From: Myxococcota bacterium
Lineage (GTDB): Bacteria > Myxococcota_C > UBA6777
DNA length: 64,000 bases
Assembly (NCBI GenBank): GCA_023150835.1
Contig: JAKLKB010000004.1
Span: forward strand, 62,001-126,000
Reading direction: 5' to 3'
Shown: piece after piece, positions 52,904-62,640 of the stretch
How positions within the stretch are numbered: the first letter of the stretch is position 1
Layout of the letters: every line of letters begins with the position of its first letter
Notes under the pieces: generated by a model
Seen by the model: only the letters and a program-made list of their open reading frames with translations
The model's database searches: none
Told to the model about the DNA's origin: nothing
Made by a program: the position numbers and the translations under genes

Positions 52904-54940
52904 ATGTCCGCCCCACGCACACGTTCTTTAACCGACTGGCTTCCCACCACCCCCAAAGAGGCCCAACTTCGCGGCTGGGATGAACTCGATGTGATCTTGG
53001 TTTCGGGTGATGCCTATATCGATCACCCCGCGTTTGGCACCGCTGTGATCGGTCGCCTCATCGAAAGTATGGGCCTGCGTATCGCTCTCGTCTGCCAACC
53101 CAACTGGAAAGACGATCTGCGCGACTTCAAAAAGTTTGGCCCACCTCGCCTTTTCTTCGGTGTCACCGCTGGCTGCATGGACTCCATGGTCAACAAATAC
53201 ACCGCAGGCAAACGCCTTCGCTCCAACGACGCCTACACACCAAGCGGTGAATCGGGCTTTCGCCCTGACTACGCAGCCACCGCCTACTCCCGCATCCTCA
53301 AACAACTCTACCCCGAAACACCCGTACTGATCGGCGGGATCGAAGCCTCCCTTCGGCGCGTCACTCACTACGACTATTGGTCCGATCAAGTCAAACCCTC
53401 CATCCTGATCGACAGCAACGCCGACCTCCTTGTCTACGGCATGGGCGAACAACCCCTCCGCGAGATCGTCCGCCTCCTCCAAAAAGGCGTCCCCTTTGAA
53501 AGCCTCAAAACCATCCCCCAAACCGCTTTCGCTCAACCTCGCCAAGAAGCCCTCCCCAAACACAAACAATGGCAAAGCTTCGCCCTCGCAAGCCACGAAG
53601 ATTGCCTCAACAACAAAAAAGTGTACGCCCGTAACTTTAAATACGTCGAGCAAGAATCCAATAAACAATTTGCTCGACGTCTGACACAAGATTGCGGTGA
53701 GTCGACGGTGGTGATCAACCCACCCTTTCAAACCATGACCGAAAAAGAGATCGATACCTCTTTCGATCTGCCTTATACCCGACTCCCTCACCCCAAATAC
53801 GCCAAACGCGGGCCGATCCCTGCCTACGAGATGATCAAGTTTTCCGTCAATATGCACCGTGGATGCTTCGGTGGCTGTAGCTTTTGCACCATATCTGCCC
53901 ACCAAGGCAAGTTTATCGCCAGCCGCTCGAAAGAATCGATCCTTAAAGAAGTCGATGCCATCACCAAGATGGAGGACTTTCGCGGATACATCAGCGATCT
54001 CGGCGGTCCTTCCGCCAATATGTACAAGATGAAAGGAAAAGTCCAAGAGATCTGCGACCGCTGCGTCAGCCCTTCTTGTATCTTCCCTGTCGTCTGCCAC
54101 AACCTCGACACCAACCACCGACCCATGCTCGAAGTCTATCGCGCAGTCGCTCAACACCCCGATGTCAAAAAAGCCATCGTATCAAGCGGTATCCGATACG
54201 ATCTGTTCATCGACAAAGACCCCGAAGAAGACGCCCAAAACGGCTATACCGCCTACCTCGAACAACTCGTCACCCAACACGTCTCAGGCCGCCTCAAGGT
54301 CGCCCCCGAACATACCTCCGACAACGTCCTCAAGATGATGAGAAAACCTTCGTTCCAGCTTTTCCACAAGTTCAAAGCCCGATTCGACGCCATCTGTGAA
54401 CGCGAACAGATCAACCAACAACTCATCCCCTATTTCATCTCCAGCCACCCCGGCTGCGACCTCAAGGATATGGCCCACCTTGCCGCTGAAACCAAAGAAC
54501 TCGGCTTCCAACTCGAACAAGTCCAAGACTTTACGCCCACCCCCATGACCGTCGCCACCGAGATCTATTACTCTGGTTATCATCCTTACACGCTCAAGGA
54601 GATCAGTACGGCACGCACACACCAACAAAAGACACTTCAACGCCGCTTTTTCTTTTGGCATGAGAAAGAAAATCACTCATGGATCCGCCAAGCCCTCCAA
54701 GAGATCAAGATGGAAAGTCTCGCCAAAAAACTGCTTGATGAACCCTCCCCAACGGCTCCCACTACTTCTGCGATCTCCCGCCCCGCCCACCGCAGCCAAG
54801 AGTCCCCTCCAACAACGCCGCCCAAAGATCGCCCCGCCTCGACCTCCCGCCAAGTCCCCTACCGCGCCCCTCACCCCAAGGCCAAACATCGCGCCCTCCA
54901 AAGTCATCGCTCTCCCCGTCCTCACGGCCCAGAAAGATAA
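52904..54940 (+). CDS. ygiQ: YgiQ-type radical SAM protein
   Basis: 678 residues. The N-terminus LTDWLPTTPKEAQLRGWDEL and DVILVSGDAYIDHPAFGTAV are typical of YgiQ. The radical SAM cluster is in NMHRGCFGGCSFCTISAHQG (CxxxCxxC), and the C-terminal part (LKVAPEHTSDNVLKMMRKPS, YFISSHPGCDLKDMAHLA, QVQDFTPTPMTVATEIYYSG) also fits. The family's reaction is not established. A frame extending far upstream is not likely; the start ATG at 52904 follows ACGAGAAAAAAAC. Its last 19 bases overlap the end of the gene read from the other strand. Confidence 0.9.
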   Translation: MSAPRTRSLTDWLPTTPKEAQLRGWDELDVILVSGDAYIDHPAFGTAVIGRLIESMGLRIALVCQPNWKDDLRDFKKFGPPRLFFGVTAGCMDSMVNKYTAGKRLRSNDAYTPSGESGFRPDYAATAYSRILKQLYPETPVLIGGIEASLRRVTHYDYWSDQVKPSILIDSNADLLVYGMGEQPLREIVRLLQKGVPFESLKTIPQTAFAQPRQEALPKHKQWQSFALASHEDCLNNKKVYARNFKYVEQESNKQFARRLTQDCGESTVVINPPFQTMTEKEIDTSFDLPYTRLPHPKYAKRGPIPAYEMIKFSVNMHRGCFGGCSFCTISAHQGKFIASRSKESILKEVDAITKMEDFRGYISDLGGPSANMYKMKGKVQEICDRCVSPSCIFPVVCHNLDTNHRPMLEVYRAVAQHPDVKKAIVSSGIRYDLFIDKDPEEDAQNGYTAYLEQLVTQHVSGRLKVAPEHTSDNVLKMMRKPSFQLFHKFKARFDAICEREQINQQLIPYFISSHPGCDLKDMAHLAAETKELGFQLEQVQDFTPTPMTVATEIYYSGYHPYTLKEISTARTHQQKTLQRRFFFWHEKENHSWIRQALQEIKMESLAKKLLDEPSPTAPTTSAISRPAHRSQESPPTTPPKDRPASTSRQVPYRAPHPKAKHRALQSHRSPRPHGPER

Positions 54941-57900
54941 ACGTACACCAAAAAGATCAACAGCAAAAACACCGCACCCAACCCCAACGCTTTGATTCCA
55001 CCACTAATCTCAGGCCCCGAAGCCGCAGGATTTCGGGCTTTTTCAGCGGCGAGGCTGCGTTTTTCGCCTGTTTTGCTCGGCGTCGTGGGATGGCCTGCGC
55101 TTGGCCTTGAAGGAGAGGCCAAAGACGCAGACGGCGGAGGCGGCGTACCCGCGACAACAGGCGATCGCCCCCCTGCTGACGCAGCAGGGCGGCCTGCGGC
55201 GGCAGGCGAAGTCTGAGCGGACGAGCGGGGCGCGATCTTTTGCGCTTCTTGCGTATAAGCACCGGGCGGCATCGGCTGAAACAGCGGGATCTTGGACAAA
55301 ACTTCGACAGGTGCAAGCAAGATCTCATCAGGCGGCAAGATCCCACCACCCGCAGGTTTGTGCTGTGGAGCGTGCTGTTGCAGCAAAGCTTGTGCAACAA
55401 ACCGAATCATCGGGCTTTCATCCGCCAGTAGCTTTTGCATCATGGTGCGCCGCCAAACGCCATGCCCGCGTTGCCACAAGGTGTACATCAATTGAAAGCG
55501 CAGCTTTTCGCCAAGCATCGAAGCAGCGGGCGAAAACAGAGCTTCTTCAAACAGCGCACGCCCTTCTTCGGGAGGCAAACAACCGATCATCCAAACCGCG
55601 TGGTGGCGTTGGGCAGCAGGGCGATTGGCATGAAAGATCTCCGAACGCAAAAACCCCGAGGCATCGAATCCTTGCGTTCTCGCCCATGCGGAAAAGACCA
55701 TCTCTTCGATGAACGGGATAAAAGCGAGAGCGCGCTGCCGCAAGCACTGATCCAGCCACCACTGCAAACGCGGCGAAGGATGCAACAACGCTTGGGTCAC
55801 CCACAGATGAAAACTGCGCGGAGATTGCTCGTATTGGAGGTGATCGAGGATCATCGACTCAAGGATATCGGGCGCACAACTCCGCGCAAGATCACAAAAG
55901 ATCTGCCACATCTCCAAAGAAGGCGGATGGTGGTCAAAATACTCAAAGATGATGTGAAACGCCGAAGCAACGCGGGCTTTGTCTGCACGCAATGCGACTT
56001 GGGCAAAGATCTCGGCTTGTTGTTCGCGCAAAGGACCTTCTGGACTCTTGATCAAAAAGCGCGCACACAACGGCAACGACTCAGGAGCCAACTCCGCCAA
56101 CAAGGCCCGCGCCTCTTCTCCGTGTGGGTGCATCCCTTCACGCAAGATATGCGTCATGCGGTGGCGGGTCTTGAGATGGCCGAGCATCTCACGCAGACTC
56201 AACTGGATACGACGCGAGGGATTTTCTTGCGCAATCTTCTCTAAAAAAGAAACCATTTGGCGAACGGATCTCCAATCCGTTGTCTGAAGCTGTGCATCGA
56301 CGATGTCTTTGGAAAGAGAAAGGGCGCTTTCCAAAAGTTCGCGGTTGGGGCTGTCTTGGATCTTGGTGATCAGATCGCGCTGGACGTGTTGAATCGTATC
56401 GGGAGACAACACACGCAACAAACCGCGCCGAACGGCCTTTCCAAACGCATCGGAAGACGAGGCTTGCAACCAATACTGCGCGATCAACGACTCATCCAAC
56501 GCAGCGATCTGTTGGAGGACGCCCAAGACAAATTGCTTGCGCAGAGCATCTTCTTGGATCTGGCCGACCGCTTCGCCAAAACGGGAGAGATCTTCTTGGA
56601 TGGTCTGTTGAGTGACGGGCGCGACAAGATGTTTTGGATCGCGCTGCGACGCTGCGTAAGTCTGCAAACCACGCAATGAGGCTTGCACATAACGCGGAAA
56701 GTTCGGCTGCTGCATCAATTCGCCGAAACGCTGCGAGCGAACGATCTCTTCGATACGCAAAGACTTGGGCCACCGATCGAGCGGAACGTTCGCGGCTTGG
56801 TTCCAATCGATATCGTCGAACGACGGCAACGGCGCAGCGTAGCCCGAAGCATGAGCCTCCACCACAAGCCCCTGCCCTGTCGGGGTCGCCCCACGCGACT
56901 CCACCATTGAGCGCGCATCGCTCGCGCTAAGGTGATCTAACGAAGCCGTCACATCGACAAATCCGCCAAAGTCTTGTTGCGATCCGCTGACGTCGACGCC
57001 TGCGATCGACATACTTTCTTCGCCCTGTCGGGTGACATCAAACATCTCGACCGAATGCGTCGAGGCATCCACCCGATGCCCCGTGATCTGCAACGGATCT
57101 GCCGTTTCCGCAGATCCACTACGAGCCGCAACATCCGATGCAGCGGGAGCCACAACAACCGACGGAACGCCTCCTGAGCGATCCAAAGATCGGCTGTTCT
57201 GGCCTTGTTGTGCGGGTTGAGGTTGCGCGGTACGCAACGCTTGCGCCAACTGCTCTTGCCATGTCAACAAACGGGCGAGTGCTTCGGCGGCTTCGACGCT
57301 CATCTCTTGTTCTTGAGCAGCGCGAGTGTCTCGTTCCGCAGCCGCCAAAAGCTCCGAAAGAGACGGAAGCTGTAGCGGTTCCCCCACTCCACCGATCCCT
57401 TGGGGGCCTTTTGCGGAAAACAGATCTTGGCGTTGCGCCATCGCGTTGGACAACGCATCCAACATGGGATCCGCAGCGGCAGATTCTTCGGCTGCAAACC
57501 CCGATTCGGCTTGCGCGGGTGGGATGTCGGCGAACAATTCGTTGGGCAAAAACTGCGATGGATCGAGGGGTATCGGAACGCTGGTCACGCCTTGCGTATG
57601 CAACACTCCACCCGCTTTGGCGGGCATCTCACCCTGCCAAGGGAGCGGTGCGCCCGAGCCTTCAAAAAAGGGCTGGAGCGGCGCGGGAGCCGCCGCTTCT
57701 TTTTCCATCGTGCGCTTGTTCTGTGGCCCTGCGATCCCCTCCGAAAGCACCTCCAACAACCCACGCGATCCAGATCGCGGCAGAGAGATATCCTCCGAAA
57801 CAGGCATCCCTTCGAGAACTTCAAGCCCCTTCGGAGGAGCCTGCATCCCGCTTCCACTTGAGAATGGCCTTGCACTCGGGGCTTGCCCTTGACTTCCAGA

Positions 57901-58860
57901 AAAACCTGTTGTCGGCCCTTGGCTTCCAGAAAAGCCCGCCATCTGTCCTTGACTGGTCGAAAGAGCTGCCATCTGCCCTTGACTTGCAGAAAGAGCAGCA
58001 CGGCTTGGCACCGTCGAGAGGCGAGCAGAAGTCCCCGCAGCGTGAGAGGCTCCGGCTTTTGTTTGGCGCAACGCCCGTTCTCGGCGATAACGCGTGTCTC
58101 GTTTGATCAAGGTGAAAGCGAAAAGTCCCGAACGAACGGCATCTTCGAGATGCTGTTCTTGTTTGGCGACGTTTGGATCAACCGATCCCTGCATCGCTTC
58201 TGACGGTGCTTCGGGCGACTGTGCGTTCGGCTGTTCGAGCGCTTCCAAAAATTCGGGGGCCAGTTGCTCATCTTCAAGCCCCAGTTCTTTCAACAACGAA
58301 TCGCGATCCATCGATGCCATGATCTCGCGCACAGACAGCTTGTCGCGCACCTGCTCGCTGGCGTGTCGAGTGACGACTTGCCGATTCAACTGAAGGTGCG
58401 GAAAATGCGACTGTTGCAGATCGACACGAAAGGAAGCATCGTCGTCTTCGACATCTTGGCGGCTGATAAAACGCAACCACTCGGCAAATTCTTGAACCTG
58501 TGTCGTTCGATCGTACACCACCGTCTTGACACCACGCGCAACAAAGATCTTGGCGAGTTCTTGTGCAAGCCGAGACTCGGCGACGTTGCGCGGAACAGGC
58601 TCGCCGTTGAATTCGATGTTGTCCGATGCAAAGTTCAAGACCAATTGCCCAAGCGAGTCACACAACGCCCCCATCCCACGCGCAAAACGTTCGACGCTGC
58701 GCTGGATCATCTGGTTTCCGGGCGGGTACATCCGAAACGCATTGATCACGGCGCGCAACAGTCGCACTAGCTCGATAGAGTCCGCAATACGGGGCTTTGC
58801 GAGGTCTTGAAGATGGATGACTTGTGCGTCGACTTGGAGCAGGCCCTGTTGCGTACTCAT
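54922..58860 (-). CDS. Large protein with HEAT-like helical region and C-terminal membrane helix
   Basis: 1312 residues. N-terminal domain (about 30-180; LLRAVINAFRMYPPGNQMIQ, NFASDNIEFNGEPV, FAEWLRFISRQDVEDD) of a type that often precedes HEAT or HD-GYP modules in Myxococcota. A Gln/Ser/Gly-rich middle follows with tandem SQGQMAAL-like repeats (about 280-340), then a long helical region (about 680-1190) of HEAT-like character, a Pro/Ala-rich linker and a terminal membrane helix (ALGLGAVFLLLIFLVYVYLS). The start ATG overlaps the stop of the kinase-like gene as ATGA, so both are translated together. A membrane-bound scaffold working with the pseudokinase is the simplest idea. Confidence 0.7.
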   Translation of the reverse strand: MSTQQGLLQVDAQVIHLQDLAKPRIADSIELVRLLRAVINAFRMYPPGNQMIQRSVERFARGMGALCDSLGQLVLNFASDNIEFNGEPVPRNVAESRLAQELAKIFVARGVKTVVYDRTTQVQEFAEWLRFISRQDVEDDDASFRVDLQQSHFPHLQLNRQVVTRHASEQVRDKLSVREIMASMDRDSLLKELGLEDEQLAPEFLEALEQPNAQSPEAPSEAMQGSVDPNVAKQEQHLEDAVRSGLFAFTLIKRDTRYRRERALRQTKAGASHAAGTSARLSTVPSRAALSASQGQMAALSTSQGQMAGFSGSQGPTTGFSGSQGQAPSARPFSSGSGMQAPPKGLEVLEGMPVSEDISLPRSGSRGLLEVLSEGIAGPQNKRTMEKEAAAPAPLQPFFEGSGAPLPWQGEMPAKAGGVLHTQGVTSVPIPLDPSQFLPNELFADIPPAQAESGFAAEESAAADPMLDALSNAMAQRQDLFSAKGPQGIGGVGEPLQLPSLSELLAAAERDTRAAQEQEMSVEAAEALARLLTWQEQLAQALRTAQPQPAQQGQNSRSLDRSGGVPSVVVAPAASDVAARSGSAETADPLQITGHRVDASTHSVEMFDVTRQGEESMSIAGVDVSGSQQDFGGFVDVTASLDHLSASDARSMVESRGATPTGQGLVVEAHASGYAAPLPSFDDIDWNQAANVPLDRWPKSLRIEEIVRSQRFGELMQQPNFPRYVQASLRGLQTYAASQRDPKHLVAPVTQQTIQEDLSRFGEAVGQIQEDALRKQFVLGVLQQIAALDESLIAQYWLQASSSDAFGKAVRRGLLRVLSPDTIQHVQRDLITKIQDSPNRELLESALSLSKDIVDAQLQTTDWRSVRQMVSFLEKIAQENPSRRIQLSLREMLGHLKTRHRMTHILREGMHPHGEEARALLAELAPESLPLCARFLIKSPEGPLREQQAEIFAQVALRADKARVASAFHIIFEYFDHHPPSLEMWQIFCDLARSCAPDILESMILDHLQYEQSPRSFHLWVTQALLHPSPRLQWWLDQCLRQRALAFIPFIEEMVFSAWARTQGFDASGFLRSEIFHANRPAAQRHHAVWMIGCLPPEEGRALFEEALFSPAASMLGEKLRFQLMYTLWQRGHGVWRRTMMQKLLADESPMIRFVAQALLQQHAPQHKPAGGGILPPDEILLAPVEVLSKIPLFQPMPPGAYTQEAQKIAPRSSAQTSPAAAGRPAASAGGRSPVVAGTPPPPSASLASPSRPSAGHPTTPSKTGEKRSLAAEKARNPAASGPEISGGIKALGLGAVFLLLIFLVYVYLSGP
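57890..58010 (-). repeat. 30-bp coding minisatellite in the large scaffold gene
   Basis: Four degenerate 30-base units coding SASQGQMAAL, STSQGQMAGF, SGSQGPTTGF and SGSQGQAPSA in the low-complexity middle of the protein. Confidence 0.75.
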
Positions 58861-60944
58861 CGCCCCTCCTTCTTTTGGTGCGACTTGCCTTTCTTGCGGC
58901 GAATTTTGTTCGGACGCTTTCGGCTTTTTGGACGGCGTTTTTTGGCCCGCGAACGGGGAAAAGAAGAACGGCGCTTGAGTCGACGGCGTATCGGCTTTTT
59001 TCGCCTTTTTGCGGACTCAACCGCAGGTTCGTTTGCGTCATTCGTGGAATCACGCTCCCGACTAGGCAAAGCTCGGTTCTCTGTAGGCTCATCGCGTCGG
59101 GCCGGCGCTTCGCCTGGTGGCAAAGGACGAGCTGCCGAAGGTACGATCGCTTTATTCGTCCGCATATCGGGTGGAATCAAACGCCGACGCGGTACAGCAA
59201 CAGATTCATCTGTCGTACCCGAGCGCAGATACCAGCCGATCAAAGCCGTCAGTCCAAGCAACACCACCAAAAGGCCAACGATGGCCCGCCACGCCCTTCT
59301 TTTTGTAGAAGCTCTCTTCTCAGAAATCGCGTTCATCTCGATATCATCGAGATCTTGTGACCTCGGCGAAGCATGATGCAAAGAAGCATCAGGGGGAGAA
59401 AGCTTGCGCCCCTTTTCTTCGGGGCCTTGCTGGATCTGTGCAAGGCCGGGCAGTCGGGCCTCTAATTCGGAAAGAGACAAGATCTCCTTGGCTGCCAACG
59501 CCTGCACACTTTGACTCTTGTTGCCCGCCCCTTTCTCCGCCATCTCTTGCGTTAAAGCGCGGAAACGACCCGTACGCTGTGCCCCTGAAGCCTCGCCTAA
59601 CCGCCCAAGACGCGCCATCGCTTGACGCGCACGCTGCGCATCGGGGATCTGCTCGACCAACCCACGCGACAACGCCGAGGAGCCGCTGCGCTGCATGTGA
59701 AACGACAACAGATCCACCCATGCCCCTTCTTCTCGTAGCTTTTTCTGACTCGCCTCCGAGATCGCCCCCTCCCCAAAAGTCCCCAACGCACCTCGATCGA
59801 TCCAACCATCCAACTGCGCACGCAACGATGCCGGAACATAGGGCAATATCAACTGCCACGCTTCGAGATGATCCGCCATCCCGAACAGTCCCAAACGCCC
59901 GCCCCCCACAGCGTGCGCCCTGTCTGGAGGCAACTCACGCGGGATCTCCACAGGGATCTCCGCAACGATCGGCGGCGTCCACAACGCAACCGCCTCTTGC
60001 CAACGCTCCAACACCTCTTGCATCGACGCGGGCCGATGAATCGGGTCTTTTTGCAACATCTGCTCAACCAATGTTTCCAACGCCTCAGGAAACGAGATCT
60101 GCGGCGCGATCTGCGACAGACGCGGAGGCTTCATCACCTCATGACGCTCACGCCAATCCAAATGCGGCTGCCGCTCCCGCTCTCGTTCCCCCCCCACCAT
60201 CGGCACATCCAAAGGATGTTGGCCTGTCAACATCTCAAACAACAACAGCCCCGATGTGTAGATATCGCTCCGATGATCCGATGGTTCCGCACCACGCACT
60301 TGCTCTGGAGACCGATACTTCAAGCCAAACGAACCGCTACAACAAGCGATCATCTCCGCCGTCTCACGCCCAATCCAACGCGGCACACCAAACCAACCCA
60401 CCCGCACCTCAGACCAACCCCGACCCGACGGCCACCACAGCGCAGACGGACTCAAATAACCATGCGCAAGCCCCTTGCGATGCGAAAAATGCAACGCCTC
60501 ACAAAAAGACGGCCACAGCTTCACGATCTGCTCCCGCGACAAGGCCCCCCAACTCCCCATCATCGACCGCAAACTATGCCCCAAACAAGCCTCAGACACC
60601 ACAAAACTACCCAACCCCTCTTCTTTTCCAACATGCAGCAGCGACAAGATGTGCGGATGTTGCAACGTCGCAGCAACCCGAATCTCTCGCTCGAAACGCT
60701 CTTCCACTTCGCTGTCGGTACTGACTTGATAAGGATACAAACGCACCCACACGCGCTGATGACGCGCACGATCCACCGCCCCATACACCAACCCCAACGC
60801 CTCTTCAGCGATCCACTTCTCTAAATAAAATCGCCCCTCCAACAACCGCCCCGCATGGACGCCACGTTGGGCCTCGTCTTCTCCGACGGCCCGCCCTTCC
60901 CGTCCTTTCTCCTGAGAAAAAGAACCCTGTTGCAATACACTCAT
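58857..60944 (-). CDS. Membrane-anchored serine/threonine pseudokinase
   Basis: About 695 residues. The fold is a PknB-type kinase: EREIRVAATLQHPHILSLLH (helix C Glu), LKYRSPEQVRGAEPSDHRSD (activation end) and IYTSGLLLFEMLTGQHPLD. Three catalytic positions are lost. The VAxK lysine is Arg (VWVRLY, about 68), HRDxxP is HGYLSP with no Asp (about 161-166), and DFG is WFG (about 184-186). The glycine loop is also degenerate. A membrane helix (AIVGLLVVLLGLTALIGWYL, about 555) and a very basic tail follow. It probably senses or scaffolds instead of phosphorylating. A longer frame starting at 61091 gives no better start. It is coupled by ATGA overlap to the 1312-residue protein. Confidence 0.8.
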   Translation of the reverse strand: MSVLQQGSFSQEKGREGRAVGEDEAQRGVHAGRLLEGRFYLEKWIAEEALGLVYGAVDRARHQRVWVRLYPYQVSTDSEVEERFEREIRVAATLQHPHILSLLHVGKEEGLGSFVVSEACLGHSLRSMMGSWGALSREQIVKLWPSFCEALHFSHRKGLAHGYLSPSALWWPSGRGWSEVRVGWFGVPRWIGRETAEMIACCSGSFGLKYRSPEQVRGAEPSDHRSDIYTSGLLLFEMLTGQHPLDVPMVGGERERERQPHLDWRERHEVMKPPRLSQIAPQISFPEALETLVEQMLQKDPIHRPASMQEVLERWQEAVALWTPPIVAEIPVEIPRELPPDRAHAVGGGRLGLFGMADHLEAWQLILPYVPASLRAQLDGWIDRGALGTFGEGAISEASQKKLREEGAWVDLLSFHMQRSGSSALSRGLVEQIPDAQRARQAMARLGRLGEASGAQRTGRFRALTQEMAEKGAGNKSQSVQALAAKEILSLSELEARLPGLAQIQQGPEEKGRKLSPPDASLHHASPRSQDLDDIEMNAISEKRASTKRRAWRAIVGLLVVLLGLTALIGWYLRSGTTDESVAVPRRRLIPPDMRTNKAIVPSAARPLPPGEAPARRDEPTENRALPSRERDSTNDANEPAVESAKRRKKPIRRRLKRRSSFPRSRAKKRRPKSRKRPNKIRRKKGKSHQKKEGR

Positions 60945-61185
60945 ACCGAACGTCCCGTGAAGGTGGGCCACTTCGCCTTCTCTCTCTCGTATGCCCCAAC
61001 GCATCGAAACGTAGCCCTTGCTTCGCTGCGGCGCGGCATCCTCTCCGCATCCAGATCTTCCAAGCAAACCACAGGTCAACCACCAAAGCAAGGTTTCCTT
61101 TCTCTCCCCCTTGTCACGCTATCCCCTCCCGCACTAGCATCACTCTCTCTTGCGTTATTTCACCTTCCACCTTGTGAGCGACACC

Positions 61186-62379
61186 ATGCCATCTTCCGAT
61201 CTCGAAGCACTTCCTGCCTCTCTCTCCGAAGCCATCCATGCCGTCGCCAAAGACCCCGCTTCTCTCGATGAACGCACGGCCCTCGCCGCCCTCCTCCAAT
61301 CCAAGGCCCACCCCCAAGCCAACGCGGCTTGGGAAGCCGTCGCTTTTCTTGCCGCTGCTCGCGGCGAGTTCTTCCACAGCCTTTTGCTCACCCGCCTACA
61401 CCTCGACGACGAACAGCAGCGCCGCGTCCTTCAAACCATCCTCCCTTACTTTCTCGCCCCCCCTTCCGACAACACCGCCCCTTGGAATCCTCAACTCCCC
61501 CCCCTCTCTCTCCAGATCCCTCCCTCTCCCTCCGCTCAACTCGCTCTCGCCTTTCAACTGATCCGCGACCTCAAAGGCGTCAAACTCACCGCAGCCCTCC
61601 CCAAACCTGCCTTGGCGATCTTTAGCGACCTCCCCGAAAAACTCCTGCTCCATCTCCTCCGAAAAATGGAAGCCGTCCCTCTCCTCGAAGGCGATCACCT
61701 CCTTCAACAGGGCCAAAATGAACAAGCCTGCTACCTCCTCACTCACGGACGGGTTCGCCTCTTTCAGCGCCGAAACAACGGCCAAGAGATCCCTCTCTCT
61801 CGCCTCCGCGCACCCGCCTTACTCGGAGCCGCCTCTCTGCTCACCACTTCTCCCCACCGTATCACTCTCTCCGCCGACGAACCCTCGATCGCATGGCGCA
61901 TCGACCTCGCTCTGTTCACCTCCCTCGCACAACGACACCAAGTCCTCGTTCATAAACTTCGCAGCTTTGTCCGCGAATATCTCCAAACACTTCTTCTTCG
62001 CTTTTACCCACAACTCATGTCTTTGTCTGAACCCGAACGAGATCTGTTATTACAAACCTTTTTGCTTCAATCCATCGAACCCAACGGAACCATCCTCCAA
62101 CAAGGAGCCCCCTCTCCCGGCCTCTTTATCCCCGCCTACGGCGAAGCTCTGGTCTTTACCTCCCAAGGCGGGGCCATGCAAGTCTGGGTGGCCGAACTCC
62201 CCGAAGGCGATATCTGCGGCGCACGCGCCTTTTGGCAACAAACCCCCTCCCCCTACACCATCCTCATGCCCGAAGGTGGCTTTGTCTTTCACCTCGGCTC
62301 CCGCGAACTTCAACTCCTCCAACAACAAGCCCCCAACCTCTTCCACAAACTCTCCGAACTCCGACAACTCCCCTACTGA
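61186..62379 (+). CDS. Protein with two cyclic-nucleotide-binding-like domains
   Basis: About 397 residues, no signal peptide or membrane helix. A helical N-terminal part (ALPASLSEAIHAVAKDPASL) is followed by two beta-roll domains of cNMP type (about 155-265, VPLLEGDHLLQQGQNEQACY and GRVRLFQRRNNGQEIPLSRL; about 280-390, QSIEPNGTILQQGAPSPGLF and VAELPEGDICGARAFW). The phosphate-binding RxxA-type arginine is not obvious, so ligand binding is uncertain. No helix-turn-helix is seen. It is divergent from the pseudokinase operon. The final 23 bases are duplicated beyond a repeat element at 62480. Confidence 0.75.
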   Translation: MPSSDLEALPASLSEAIHAVAKDPASLDERTALAALLQSKAHPQANAAWEAVAFLAAARGEFFHSLLLTRLHLDDEQQRRVLQTILPYFLAPPSDNTAPWNPQLPPLSLQIPPSPSAQLALAFQLIRDLKGVKLTAALPKPALAIFSDLPEKLLLHLLRKMEAVPLLEGDHLLQQGQNEQACYLLTHGRVRLFQRRNNGQEIPLSRLRAPALLGAASLLTTSPHRITLSADEPSIAWRIDLALFTSLAQRHQVLVHKLRSFVREYLQTLLLRFYPQLMSLSEPERDLLLQTFLLQSIEPNGTILQQGAPSPGLFIPAYGEALVFTSQGGAMQVWVAELPEGDICGARAFWQQTPSPYTILMPEGGFVFHLGSRELQLLQQQAPNLFHKLSELRQLPY

Positions 62380-62502
62380 GAGGACTTACGCAGTTCGATA
62401 CGAAAAAGGCCCATGTTCGGGCGCGGGCGGTTCGCGAACCGCCCCTACAACGGGTTGATTCTTCACGCTTTCCCTTTTCAACTCCGACAACTCCCCTACT
62501 GA
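62357..62502. repeat. Truncated family-B element flanked by 23-bp direct repeats
   Basis: A family-B element in reverse orientation starts at about 62380 (AGGACTTACGCAGTTCGATA, then GCGGTTCGCGAACCGC), but its other terminal repeat is missing: at AACT it switches to host sequence. That host sequence is a perfect 23-base copy (62480-62502) of the gene end at 62357-62379 (AACTCCGACAACTCCCCTAC plus TGA). The shared AACT could be microhomology at the junction. Confidence 0.85.
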
Positions 62503-62617
62503 TACGGGATCCGAAAGATCTGCGATCGTCGGATCGTGCGTAAACGCCCTGCTATCGGGCAGCCACTTGTGGCTGCACCTACCTCTTTACGATCACACAA
62601 CGGGCGGATTTTGTAGA
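62500..62617. repeat. Family-1 repeat element, reverse
   Basis: GATACGGGATCCG, core CGGGCAGCCACTTGTGGCTG, TTTACGATCACACAACGGGC and end GGATTTTGTAG. It follows the truncated family-B element and lies before the sigma-factor stop. Confidence 0.8.
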
Positions 62618-62640
62618 ACGCACCCTACACCTCCAAAGCT

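Noticed and set aside
51487-52983. A 498-codon plus-strand frame
   Set aside because: It is the antisense of the MopE/Stig1 lipoprotein, whose cysteine motifs are unmistakable.
59357-60724. A 455-codon plus-strand frame
   Set aside because: Antisense shadow of the pseudokinase gene, with a low-complexity Pro/Thr-rich composition.
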